DNA of 64,000 nucleotides from Elmis aenea (lineage: Eukaryota; Arthropoda; Insecta; Coleoptera; Elmidae), in contig OX393578.1 in the NCBI GenBank assembly GCA_947652605.1, positions 41,483,470-41,547,469 of the forward strand. Direction: 5' to 3'. A model generated the notes under the pieces. The model was not told the origin of the DNA, made no database searches, and saw only the letters and a list, made by a program, of their open reading frames with translations. Shown one piece after another: positions 35,705 to 47,543 of the stretch; positions within the stretch are counted from its first letter, which is position 1, and every line of letters starts with the position of its first letter. The translations under genes and the position numbers were made by a program.

Positions 35705-36370
35705 CAGGGTAATTCAGTTTGACTGTCGCACCACCATAACTTTGTTGTTTTAGGAGGAAACCGCTTTAAACCTTATATTTTTGTATCTCTATCGAATGAC
35801 ATTCAAATGTTTTTTCTGCGATGGAACGTCAGACTGGCGAAAGTTTTAAATCTATATATTTTTTTTATTGTTTCTCATAGAGAATTAAATTTTAAATTTG
35901 ACTGTGTATTAAAAAAGTGAGCCTACATAAGAAATATTTTTTGAAAAGAATGAGTTGAAAAGTTATTTATCATTTTTCACAAAATCGTTATATTTGGCCA
36001 AACAAAACACGATCGCTGTAGTAATTGACATTTTATAACTTGCCTTCTTGTCTTTTTTTATGCTTTGACAAAAAATCATTATTTTGTGAGTATTAAATAA
36101 AAATGGACCTTCTGTTAGTGTGTACTCAAGGCGTATCAGTTTAATGATCACAAAATATAGTTTTTGCCTCGAAAAATAAAACACAATTATTCTCTATCAA
36201 AATCAATAAAAAAAAGTATATCACGTAATTTAAAAAAAAGTTGATTGTTGCCAGTCTGACATATTTCATCGTAGAAAAAACATTTGAACGTCATTCGATA
36301 GAGAATCTTCCACGATTTACAAAAATATAAGGTTTTTGGTTTATACTACAGTCAAACTAAAACAATCTGT
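35705..36370. mobile_element. MITE between G2 and H2
   Basis: Second-unit copy of 28474-29142. It starts TA|CAGGGTAATTCAG, with the same internal inverted arms. Confidence 0.6.
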
Positions 36371-36746
36371 GTAGAAAAATAAAAACAAAATTGTTAAAAC
36401 GTTTTCTCTTAGACAGAAATTAAAATTTTGTAGATCAAGTAGATATTTTTGTCGCTTTTTGGTCAATTATTAACGCAAAAATTACGTTTGGACAGCAATT
36501 TATACGAACGAATTAAACCGTAAAATGAGTCCATTATTAAAACACATTTTAATGGAACTAATGTTTTGAAAGACCACTATTATGTTAAAAACTTTTATGT
36601 CTCATCACTTTTTGTTACAGATATTGTTCCATAAAAACGTTGGTTTAAAATAAATTCTTTACAATAAATTTAAAATTTCACAGGCAAACCAAAAAAGCAT
36701 TGTTATATCTGAAAAAAGAATACGACTTAAAATTTAATGACGGTCC

Positions 36747-36754
36747 TATTTAAG
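36747..36754 (+). promoter_or_regulatory. TATA-like box of gene H2
   Basis: TATTTAAG, about 65 bp upstream of the start codon, as in H1. Confidence 0.5.
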
Positions 36755-36810
36755 GAAATGATTAGTGATGTAAACCATAGTCTGTCGCTAGGTGTTTTAA
36801 CAATTCCGAT

Positions 36811-39800
36811 ATGATGAAGGTAAGTGCATTTCCAAATTAATTTAGCTATATTTATTTAGTACATACTTTTTAAAAATTAATTATAATGAAGTAAAGTAAT
36901 TTAAATGATTCGTTTATGTTCACAAGGTTGGTATTGACCCAGCCAATTCATGCTGATTTAGTAAATACAGATTTGCAAATATCTACTTGTCTATTTAAAA
37001 ATTATCACGAGCATCTTTATCAGTGCTTAGAATATGTGGAGTGTTTCGCATATTCTTATGATTATTAGTGTAGGTATATGTATCGTAGACTTCAATATGA
37101 ATTAAATTAAAGAGCATAAATAGTTCTAGGCATAACAGGGTTTAACAGGAATTCACTTCTTAAAATATTTGAGTATAATTTGAATTATCATCTGTTTATA
37201 CCAGGGATGGAATAACGTTTTAAATCGTTACGTTATTGTATAACGTTATTTATTATTTGTTTTCGTTACATAACGTTATAAATAACGTTAAAAAATGAAT
37301 TGTTATGTTATATAACGTTATATAACATTACATAAATTATGATATACAGGTTGTTTCTTAAATAATGCGAAAAAATTCGGAAGGTGATTCCTTATTGAAA
37401 ATAGTGGGGTCTTTTATATAACAATTTTTTCTTAGACGTCTCCTTTCGGAGTTACACCCCCCTAAAGGAGAGCGATAAAATTAAGTTTTTATTTTATTTC
37501 TCAAATTTAGATAAATATAGGAGAATTATATTTGGTTGATGTTTTATACTTATTAAAAGGTTTCCCATAGTATTACTTTCAATCATCTTCCACCTTCATA
37601 GGGGGCTGATAAGTGCGACCCCTGTTGGTTTTTTAATCAGAACTTTTTGGTGAGTTGAACGAGAACAGTTAAAGAATAAAAAAAACTTCTAAATAAATCA
37701 AGTTTTTAAAGAAAATTTAAAATTGCTAGATTTCAACCCACCAAAAAGTCCTGATAAAAAAACCAACAGGGGTCGCACTTTTCAGCCCCCTGTGAAGGTG
37801 GGAGATGATTAAAAATATTACTATGGGAAACCTTTTTATAAGTATAAATCTCCCACATTTATCCAAATTTGGGAAACAAAATACAAACCCAATTTTACCG
37901 ATCCCCTTTAGGGGGGTGTAACTCCGAAAGGAGACGCTAAAGAAAAAAAAATGAAAGACCCCTCTTAATTTTCGATTAAGTATCACCTCCCGAATTTTTT
38001 CGCATTATTTAAGAAACATGCTGTATAAAAATAATTTTTATTTGTAACTCTGAAATTATTTTTGGGGTCTGTAAATGTAAATTTAAAAAATAGTACCTAC
38101 AAAATTACGTTGAGGTTGAGATATTTTATTTTAATTTTAATTTCTAAAATACAAACAAAATATTATATCTTCTGAAAATAAAAAGATCGCCATATAAAAA
38201 TTTAACTTATAGAGAATAACGATACAAAATAACTTTTAACGAAACGTTATCGGTTATTATAACGTTATATAACGTTTTAAAAATATCGTTACGTTATTGT
38301 ATAAAAAATTATAGTTGAATCGTTATTATAACGTTATCGGGTATCGTTACGTTACGTTTTCCATCCCTGGTTTATACAGGTTATTTCCGGAGAAAAGGGA
38401 AATATTTTGAGTTTGTCTTCAGAACGGCAATATAAGAAAAATAAAACAATATGTATAAGTCCGCTTCTCAGCTATTACGGAAACAATTAGGTATACAGTT
38501 TTTTTTTACAATTATCTTGCTAATGAATAATTTAAAAGTGGAAAAGTGCACAAAATGTTTTACAAATCAAACAAATAACATTCGGCTAAAGAATAATTTT
38601 AAAAATACCGCCACCAACTTCGATGCATCTTGAAGCTCGTATAATAACTGCTCAAAAGTTAAACAACGAAGTACTTTTAACATGATTGCGCGCCTTTTAA
38701 TTTTTTTCACAATGTATACGAAATATCTAGAATACGCGTTTCCCTGATCGTTGGATTAGCAGAGGCGGTCCAACAATTGGTCTCCGAGGTCGCCAGATCT
38801 AAACCCCTTTGATTATTGTCTTAGGGGGTGGGTGAAATCATTGGTTTGTGCAACAAGGGCAGAAATGAGGAAGATAATACTCGATTGCATTATTAATGCT
38901 GTAGGTATTGTAAGAAACAATCACCATTTAATTCAACAAGCTACTCGAGCAGAGCACAAGATACATCGAAGTTGACGGTGGTATTTTCAAAATTATTCTT
39001 TAGCTGAATGTTATTTGATTGATGTTCGTTATACATTTTGTGCAGTTTTTCACTTTTCAATTATTCAATATCAAGAAAATGTAATAAAACTTTAGAACTA
39101 ATTACTTCTGTAACGGTAGAGAATTGAACTTAAACCTATGGTTTAATCTTTTTTATTTTGACCTTCTGGACACAATTCCAAAATATTTCCCCTTCCTATC
39201 GAAATACTCTGCACATAGTAAGGGAGACCGGGGATTAAAGTAACACGGGTAGGTTGTAACAGTGCGTATATATTTTTTAATTTTTGTTATACAGGGTGCG
39301 GCAACATAACTTCCTTTTTGCAAAACGCAATAAAACCCATTTTATGAATCAGATTTTTTTTTAAAATAATGTAGGTAGGTACTAGGTACATAACTAAAGT
39401 TTTGTTTTACACAGTTTTGAAAATTATATCAGGTAGGTGACACCCCCCATTGCCCAAACCCTGAATAAGCCGATTTCTGGCGTTTGTAATGACCGTTACC
39501 AGCATAGCAGCGGGTATGCTGGCAATTTCTGCCCGGATGTTGGCCTTCACGTCTTGTAGGGTCCGTGGACGGTTGACATAAACGCGCGATTTTAAAAAAC
39601 CCCGCAAAAAAAACGCAAAGGGCCAAATCGGGGAAGCGGGCTGGCCGCTCCAAATCGCCCCTTATTGAGATGAGGCGTTCCGGGAAGTGTTCCCTCAAAA
39701 CATTCATTGATGCCCTTGAAGTGTGAGCCGTTGCTCCGTCCTGTTGGAACCATATGTCCCCTAAGTCCAATTCACCAAGTCGTGGAAGAAAAATTCCTCC

Positions 39801-41238
39801 AACATGTCGCGATCACAGAACATCCGTTCGAAAAGTAGGCTTTTACGGCAAACGCACCCTCCTCACTGTTCCAGCGCATGATGGCGACGACCGACGTAGG
39901 GGACAAAACTTTAGAAGTACGCCTATCGAATGAGACTTCTACTGTCACGCTACGAATTCTACAGCCTAAATGGCGCGCATTTCAAAAAAGGAAGTTATGT
40001 TGCCGCACCCTGTATTATGTCGCCCTAAGCTCTTGTGCAATGTTCTAAATGTGTCATCCACTTCCCTACCTACATTGCTAGTTTTCATCTGTCATAGAGG
40101 TTAAGTTTTTGCCAGTCAGAGTCACTATTTTCCGCCTAAAAGTTAATGCGTTGTGTCACCGGTCGAGTGACTTTTAGGCTATCTCTAAAAGAGAAACAAA
40201 AAAGTACCTAGATTATTATGTTCCAAATTTTGTTGGCTATTGGTGGATGCAATACAATTTGACGTTGGAATTGTGGATTCCCTCCATTTTTTTTTGTGTA
40301 CACTTGGGATCAAAAGTAACTGTATTACAACCAATCCCAATCAATGTTTTCACTTGCAAATGTTCACTCTTAGCCCATAATTGGTGGTTTTCTTCGTAGA
40401 TGAGAACATACAAAACTTGTCGGATTAATTTTCCAATTTGTTGTACTTTTTTGTTTCACATTTTTGGATAATTTTATTTTGCTAATGTGTATTTTGGAAT
40501 CAAATATTAATTTTGTTGATGAATACTAATATTATTACCTAATACTTATGAGCTGTGTAAATTATTTTGCCGTTACAACTTACCCCGATCATTGTTACAT
40601 TTAGCCCCAACGTTGAGGTTGGAAGTAACAGCTGTCTTACTACAGAAAAAAAAAATCTTACATATGCTTTACGAAACACATGAAATAAAAATCTTGGAAT
40701 TAAGACAAATGTCAAATCTATCATTAAATCAATTTGGATGTAAAAAACTTGTTATAGTTTATAAGAAATTATTAAAAAAAAAAATTTACTTTCATCCCCG
40801 GTCTCCTCTGTACTTAAATGATAAGAAACTATGAAGAATTCTAGTTATTTCTTTTAAGAGACTGATCACTAAAATTCCCCTTTAACATTTTTTTAAAAGC
40901 TATTCGTACTGCTGTCGATTGTGATTGTGGGCCTGGAAGCCTTTAAAACAACTGATAACGAAGACCATAAAGGTCCTCACCCCCATCTACAGGTCGATTC
41001 TATGGAGGTTGCCGAATCTGCATGGCCAGGAGTTGTTGGCGAATCAGCTGCTACACGACAAGGAGGAAATGGTCACGGTGGAGGAGGAAGTGGGCACAGT
41101 GGAGGAGGAAGTGGTGGTTCAGGTGGCGGCAATGGTGGCTCTGGTGGTGGACGTGGTGGAGGACATGGTAAAGGACACGGCGGAGAACATGGTGGAGGTC
41201 ATGGCGGAGGTCATGGACGCGGTCACGGTCATCATTAA
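36811..41238 (+). CDS. Gene H2: Gly/His-rich secreted protein, two exons, 4-kb intron
   Basis: Exon 1 (36811-36819, M-M-K; H1 has a single ATG, so M-K is the ancestral form) joins exon 2 (40900-41238) in phase 0, giving 115 residues. Signal core L-F-V-L-L-S-I-V-I-V-G, then an acidic/His pro-region (T-T-D-N-E-D-H-K-G-P-H-P-H) similar to G1/G2. The motif M-E-V-A-E-S-A-W-P-G follows. The tail is Gly/Ser/Asn-rich, then G-G-H, G-K-G-H and G-E-H units ending H-G-H-H. Predicted secreted. The His-rich end could bind metal ions, and Gly/His composition resembles holotricin-3/tenecin-3-type peptides, but this is composition only. The intron (36820-40899) grew by transposon insertion. Confidence 0.84.
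37202..38369. mobile_element. hAT element in the H2 intron with 8-bp duplication and empty site
   Basis: 1168 bp starting CAGGGATGGAATAACG and ending GTTTTCCATCCCTG, flanked on both sides by GTTTATAC (37194-37201, 38370-38377). H1 has the single, unfilled GTTTATAC at 29968-29975. Ends are rich in TAACGTTA repeats. It hosts a second element at 37347-38023. No transposase. Confidence 0.88.
37347..38023. mobile_element. Foldback element nested in the hAT
   Basis: Starts TA|CAGGTTGTTTCTTAAATAATG and ends in the inverse (AAGAAACATGCTG|TA). Internal arms (GGAGTTACACCCCCC) match those of 19780-20791. Confidence 0.75.
38385..39205. mobile_element. Deleted Tc1/mariner-type element, second-unit copy
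   Basis: Duplicate of 29983-30806, with the same inverted ends and R-S-P-D-L-N-P-F-D remnant on the plus strand (from about 38778). An added stop replaces a Trp codon near 38973. Confidence 0.55.
39221..40810. mobile_element. GGGAGACCGGGG-end element, copy 3 (split by mariner)
   Basis: Second-unit copy of 30821-31701, interrupted at 39292-40012 by a mariner element. Confidence 0.6.
39292..40012 (-). mobile_element. Internally deleted mariner-like transposon
   Basis: 721 bp with inverted ends CAGGGTGCGGCAACATAACT and a TA duplication. H1's intron has the empty site (TTGTTATATTATG near 30887). On the minus strand, 39770-39429 reads W-F-Q-Q-D-G-A-T-A-H-T (second catalytic Asp region) followed by P-D-L-A-L-C-V-F-F, where Val replaces the usual third catalytic Asp. 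The C-terminus (K-S-R-V-Y-V-N-R-P) continues in another frame at 39607-39407. It is therefore frameshifted, catalytically dead and lacks the N-terminal DNA-binding part. Confidence 0.85.
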
Positions 41239-41311
41239 CATGAACACGGACATGATCATTAATCGCTTGACCTACGTATAACAAAAAAATGCAACGTTTG
41301 TAGTTGTTAAA

Positions 41312-41331
41312 AATAAAATATATCTAATAAA
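41312..41331 (+). terminator. poly(A) signals of gene H2
   Basis: Two AATAAA hexamers (41312-41317 and 41326-41331). The second is followed by TTAGCAGCAA as in genes B and D. Confidence 0.65.
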
Positions 41332-41638
41332 GTAAATTTAGCAGCAAACTCGTGGTGTTTTTGATTTTACACAATTAGTACTTGTACATCGTCGTTCTGT
41401 AGAATTTTTTTATTTTCGGTTTTCCTTGTCTTACATTTATTTTACTTTTCAATTTTGGCAACTGGAAAACTTATTTTTGTTAATAAAATACTTTGTTTTC
41501 AGATTTTTAAATTTTTCATAGCACTATCATTATTGAGTCCTAAAAAATATTGAAGTTAAAAACACGTCTACGTTTACCGGTCGCAGGCAAATAGCTTTAG
41601 CCCGGGCAGATAGCTTTCTAATATTGATTTATAGTATA

Positions 41639-43132
41639 CAGGGTTCTCGTTTTTCGCGGGCCACTATGGGGATCTCGTAAACGGTAAGAGTTACGACTTC
41701 GGTTAAATTGGGGCAAAGCTGTATATTCAGGTGCTTAATAATTTGACAAAAACAGAACTGATCTAGCTCTTTTAGTTTTTGAGATATAGAGAAAAAAGTA
41801 AAAAAGTGGATTTTTGTTTTTTTGCCCGTAACTTTTTCATTTGATGTCGAATTTTATTTTTGTAGACACATTTTTATGGCCACTTTTTGCAAGGAATCAA
41901 ATTCCCCAATTATATTTTCCATGCGACGTTTCGTTTTTTTTAAACCATCATCAGGTAAATTTTTTCTTATGGACGCTATATCTGATTTTAACGCCAATTT
42001 GTAGAGCATTTTATTCTGAATTCGACAATGTATAACAGTTGGCACTTTTTTGAAACAATTGTTGTTAAAAATGGCAAAAACAAATATTATATTTAAAACA
42101 AATTCTAATCGGCATGATAAATAATTGTCTTTGTCCTTTTTCCTTGGAAGAAGGTGAGTAAACCGTATGAAATTACTATTAAAGGGATTTAATTAAAAAA
42201 ATCGGTATTAATAAATATCTTAGGAATGCATTAACATTGTTCACTTATTAGCAAATATTTTTAGAATATTTTCTTCGGTTAAGTAATAAATGTCTCTAAA
42301 ATGTGTATTTAATCCCTTATTTGACATGCAATTAATGGTAACAAAATGTTCGTAATCAAATAATATGTGGTCATAGTTAACAAAAAACGTCTAGAAATCT
42401 GTTTACGCTTTTTGCTTATTAGAAGTCATTAACGCAGATAAAAGGCATAACTCGTTATTTTTTTATCAAATAATTGTATGCCAAATAAGAATTAAATACA
42501 CATTTAAGAGAAATTTATTCTAAAAATATTTGTTAATAAGTGAACAATGTTAGTGCATTCCTAACATATTTATTAGAACCTATTTTTTTAATTAGTACTT
42601 TTATGCGTTTTACTTACCTGTTTCCAAGGAAAAAGGGACAAAGACAATTATTTACCATGGCGATTAGGATTTGTTTTAAATAAAATACTTGTTTTTGCCA
42701 TTTTTAACAACAATTGTTTCAAAAAAGTGCCAACTGTTATACATTGTCGAATTCAGAATAAAATGCTCTACAAATTGGCGTTAAAATCAGATATAGCGTC
42801 CATAAGAAAAAATTGACCTGATGATGGTTTTAAAAAAATGAAACGTCGCATGGAAAATATAATTGGGGAATTTGATTCCTTGCAAAAAGTGGCCATAAAA
42901 ATGTTTTTACAAAAATGAAATTTGAAATCAAATGAAAAAGTTACGGGCAAAAAACAAAAATCCACTTTTTTACTTTTTTCCCTATATCTCAAAAACTAAA
43001 AGAGCTAGATAAGTTCTGTTTTTGTCAAAATATTAAGCACCTGAATATACAACTTTGTCCCAATTTAACCGAAGTCGTAACTCTTACCGTTTACGAGATC
43101 CCCATAGTGGCCCGCGAAAAACGAGAACCCTG
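41639..43132. mobile_element. 1.5-kb near-perfect hairpin MITE
   Basis: Starts TA|CAGGGTTCTCGTTTTTCGCG and ends with the inverse, CCTG|TA. The arms are nearly 700 bp each with a short central loop around 42360-42420. The inner motif ATGGGGATCTCG links it to 12019-12508 and 60494-61300. The overlapping ORFs on both strands (41822-42045, 42768-42992) are mirror images produced by the palindrome, not genes. Confidence 0.85.
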
Positions 43133-44418
43133 TATAAACGCTATTTTTTTTATCTAAACAATACTTGACGGAACTGTTGTTCAGCAAACAGTGCGCAGTT
43201 TAATAATTTATATTTGGGGTAGGTTAAAGCTTTTTTTTAGGTAATAGAGAGACAGGTTAAAGGTGAGTTAAAACTATTTGTCTGCGACTTATTGTAAAAC
43301 AGTAACGTCTTATATAATTCAGGGCTATCTACTGATTAGCCAGGCGTACAATAACCCAAAAACGATTTTTCGGTAAACAAGTTTGTTCTGACAGTAATAA
43401 TCTCTATCGTTAAAGAGTCCTTAAACCACAAATTAAAAAAAAAAATCGGTTTGTTAAATCAGTTTTAGTTATTCAGATAACTTTTTTAATCACTTTAAAC
43501 TTTTAAATACCATAAAAATGCACTAGTTCGTTTATGTATTATTTTGTTAAGTACAAGGTGTTATTGTTTTACAACTACGATAGGCCTTACCATGCTCAAA
43601 TATTATAAAATTCAGGGGTTAGGATGTTTATGATTTTAAATGTTTTTCTAGCAACACTGCAGGAATTTAAAACTTTGTCTTGTTAGCCTCTAAGGTTACA
43701 ATTCAATCATATTCTAAAATCGAAACAAAATAATTGAAGTTTTTCAAAAAACTACAAATTTATTACATGAATTTTTATGACATAATATTACATATACAAA
43801 AATTTTTGTGATTAAACTAATACTTGTTGGAATCAGTTAAGTGCCAATTTTAAAGTAATGAATTTTTAATTTTTTTTGCAGTAATTAAATCATTTTGAAT
43901 GAATTTATGAATTAAACTTAGTTATTTATGTACACTTTTTTGCTGTTCTCATATGCTGCTAAACTAGTCTATCTAGAAAAAAATAAAAATTATAAATACA
44001 ATTGAAAAATGATTATACGAGTACCAATAAATTCTGGAATGATTTTTTAAAGTTTCGATATATTAAAAAAAAAAGTTATTTTCTGAAATAGATCATTCAA
44101 CTTTGTAAAAATATGATCGTATGTTACAAAATGAATATTGAAAATTGTAAATGCTTAACTTATAGTTAGATTAATTCAATAAGAAATTGATTCGAACATC
44201 TTATATCTTTTTTAAAACTAATTTTGCATATTTTTGTTTGTTTTGCGCAAGATACTGTGTTTTATATTTCATTTTTATATTAAGCTGTCTGGGGAAAAGT
44301 AGAAAAAAGTAAATTTGTTGTTCAAATAAAAGGTTTTTATTTATAGCTAAAACGGTGCAGACCTGAATCATGGGATAATAATAGAAGTGACATTTTTCTA
44401 TGAGGTACAAATATTACA
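43133..44418. other. Gene-free spacer downstream of gene I
   Basis: A+T-rich sequence with no supported gene or repeat. The ORF at 44201-44410 has no protein-like features. Confidence 0.5.
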
Positions 44419-44439
44419 TTTATTCTTATGATTTTTATT
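44419..44439 (-). terminator. poly(A) signals of gene I
   Basis: Two minus-strand AATAAA hexamers at 44434-44439 and 44419-44424, 25-45 bp past the stop. Confidence 0.6.
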
Positions 44440-44462
44440 AAATCCTACAAATTACATAAACA

Positions 44463-46406
44463 TCAACCGTAATATTTTCCTTTGGGATAACTCCATGTGC
44501 TATACGCATAGTTGCCACCTCCACCACCATATCCATTATAGAAGTTGATTCTTCCTCCCTTACTTCTACTTTTACTTCTTGTAGCTACTGCTCTACCGTA
44601 GCCCTTACTACCAATCCCGTCGCTTACTCCTAAACCAATTCGACCAAATCCTCCGCCATAGCCATTTACACCACCACCGTAGTAACCTTTACCACCACTG
44701 CCAGTTGTACCTACCACACCCCTGTAGCTATATCCACCATCACGGTCAAGAGATACATAGCTATAGCCGTTACTACTACCGACATTACCGTTTTTATTTT
44801 TACTGCCATAAAGATTTCCACCACCCCCGTTATTTCCTCCATAACCGTATTTACTGCTTCTATCACTTCCTTTGTAACCGGCTCTACTGTTTTGGCCTTT
44901 TCCTCTATAACGATTGCCACCGCTTTGACCTCCTCCTCCATTGCCTCCACCTTTACTTCCTCTTCCGCCGTTGCTTCCGCCACCACCATTACTTCCTCCA
45001 CCACCATTTCTTCCACCTCCACCATTCATTCTTTCTCCGCCGTTAGTTACTCCTCCTCCTTTACTTCCCCCATTATTTTCACCAACACTATAACTACCCC
45101 CTCCACCGTTACTTCTTCCTTCACCACCATTACTTCCGCCACCACCATTACTTCCACCTCCACCGTTACTTCCTCCTCCACCGTTACTTCCTCCTCCACC
45201 ATAACTTTCTCCTTCACCGTTACTTCCTTCCCCACTGGCACTTCCTCCACCACCTTTACTTCCTCCGCCACCATTACTTCCTCCTCCACCATTACTTCCT
45301 CCTCCACCATTACTTCCACCAGCGCTACTTCTTCCACCTCCATGTAAAATTCCTTTTGTTTTTTTTGCACCACCAGTGCTTCTTCCTGCACTACCGTTAC
45401 TTCCTCCTTCACCACTACTTCCTCCTCCACCGGTACTCCCGCCACCACCGGTACTTCCTCCTCCACCGTTACTTCCTCCACCACCGTTACTTCCTCCTCC
45501 ACCGTTACTTCCTCCTACACCCATGCTTCCCCTACCACCCTTACTTCCTCCTCCAGCGCTAATTCCGCCACCACCACTGCTTCCGCCAGCAACATTACTT
45601 CCACCACCACCATTACTTCCTCCGCCACCGTTACTTCCTCCTCCTCCGGTACTTACTCCACCACCCTTACTTCCTGTTTCACCGCTACCTTCACCACCAC
45701 CTTTGCTTCCACCACCAACATTACTTCCACCACCAACATTACTTCCACCACCACCGTTACTTCCTCCTCCCCCGTTACTTCCTCCTCCCCCGTTACTTCC
45801 TCCTCCACCGTTACTTCCTCCTCCACCGGTACTTCCTCTTCCAGCGCTACTAGCTCCACCTCCATTTACAGATCCTTTTGCTCCTCCTCCACTACCATTA
45901 CTCCCTCCTCCAGCGCTACCGGCTCCACCTCCACTTGTAGATCCTTCTTGTCCTCTTGCACCACCAGTGCTTCCTGCACCATTACTTGCGATAGGAATAA
46001 CTGTTTCTCCACCGCTACTTCCTTGTCCTCCAGAACTTCCTCCTCCGATTTCTTTATCTCCACCATTACTTCTGCTACTACCAATACTTTCTGTTCCGCC
46101 ATCACTACCTCCGCCGTTGCCTGTTCTACCACCAGGCCAAGCAGTCTCTGCTATGAGTAATTCATTTTGATGTACAAATTCCTGTTGTGCCAAACCAATT
46201 GTTTCTTCTTTTCTATTAGGATGCTGACCTTCTGGTAATATGGAAGCTCCTTCCGAGGCAAATAATAACAGAGAAAATAAAACCAAAATCTAATGAAAGG
46301 ACAAAAAAATTGTTAGTTTTTTTATTGAGCAAGATAATTTTTAAAACGCTTTTTTATACATTTTACAGTGATTATAAATAAAAAGTTTACTTACCTTTAG
46401 CATCAT
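44463..46406 (-). CDS. Gene I: large secreted protein of GGGGS-type repeats
   Basis: Exon 1 (46406-46395, M-M-L-K; the second ATG gives the family-typical M-L-K) joins exon 2 (46289-44463) across a 105-bp phase-0 intron, giving 612 residues. Signal core I-L-V-L-F-S-L-L-L-F, then I-L-P-E. The pro-region ends L-L-I-A-E-T-A-W-P-G-G, the family motif. About 400 residues follow that are mostly hexads G-G-G-G-S-N, with T, K, S or V variants. The last 150 residues switch to Gly/Tyr/Ser/Arg (N-G-Y-S-Y, G-Y-Y-G-G-G, Y-G-G-G-G-G-N-Y-A-Y) and end K-G-K-Y-Y-G. The Gly/Tyr end recalls structural, cross-linkable cuticle or silk-like proteins; this is inference. It is the longest member by a factor of two. 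Confidence 0.88.
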
Positions 46407-46463
46407 TGATTTATATTTTGTCAACTATCAGAAGATTAAACTGCAAATGAGGTTTAACTCTGG

Positions 46464-46472
46464 ATTTATATA
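46464..46472 (-). promoter_or_regulatory. TATA box of gene I
   Basis: Minus-strand TATATAAAT, about 60 bp upstream of the start codons. A CAGT initiator-like tetramer lies about 30 bp downstream. Confidence 0.72.
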
Positions 46473-47543
46473 GTACTGACAAAATTAAAAATTCATTGTA
46501 TGCCCTCGAAATGTATGCATATGTGTATATAGCGTAAAATTGTAACAATATCTATAATATGGTTATTAATACATAGCGGAAGTTATCAATAAATACTTTA
46601 TCTGTAAGCAATTAACAATATTCAGTTGTTAGTTGTGAACAGATAATAGACATTGCTATTAACGCCATAAAAATATACAATAATACTAACTGTACTTATT
46701 TTTGCAATTAAAATTAAATAACAGAAATCCTTCATGCTTTCAAAATCTATGCTAGTTCTCTCAGAATTATAGAATTTAAATTGCAAATAATATTTACATC
46801 AATCAATCTTATTGTTGCCGAATAAGTTGTTTAAGAATGTGTCTTCATTAATTTTACTGTTAAATTAAAATATTTTCAAAAAGATTTATCCCATCATTTA
46901 CAACAGATTTTAACAGTTTGGAACTAGACTTAAAGGCATTTTTAATTTCATAGGCTTACATAGGTATTTTGTATCACAGGAAGTCGCAAAAATTCATCCT
47001 TTAAATCAAATATGAAAAGTAAAGTTAATTTTTATGAAGTATTCCCTAAGTATTTCCTAAATTTTGCACTTTTGTGTATGAAGAACATATCAGAATTAAA
47101 AACAGTTGAATTCTTTAACACTAAATTGTATATTTAGGAATCCTAAAAAAGGTGCTGCAATTATGTGGAAATTTCATTATACTTTTGGGCTATTATGTAA
47201 ATTCCGTTTTACATGAAATTCTTATTAAATCTATAAATGTTTACTGCAATTATTTATTTACCAATATTATATATGAGTGTTATTATCGTTACAGTGAGCT
47301 AAATGGTGCATTTACTTAAAATTAAACAAAATATTTGATAATCCATATGAGTCTACCTAATTAATTTCAAATAATAGTTAGGTCAATCCATTATTCACAA
47401 CTACAGCATTGCATTCGTAGCTAATTCAATATTTTAGTTTATAAATAGATACCTCACATTAAATCATCAAGACTAAGTAATGATGAATTAATATAATTTG
47501 TAACTGATCTTTTAAATAAGCATCGTCCTTTCAAAATAATATA
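46473..47543. other. Gene-free spacer upstream of gene I
   Basis: A+T-rich sequence with nothing I can support. Confidence 0.5.

Noticed and set aside
41822..42992. Pairs of similar ORFs on both strands (K-P-S-S-G-K-F-F type)
   Set aside because: The two arms of a palindromic element give the same peptide on opposite strands; neither is a gene.
44705..46170. Several long ORFs opposite or out of frame with gene I, including a 264-residue Pro/Leu-rich one
   Set aside because: Shadows of the GGGGS repeat DNA. No start context, signal peptide or splice structure of their own.
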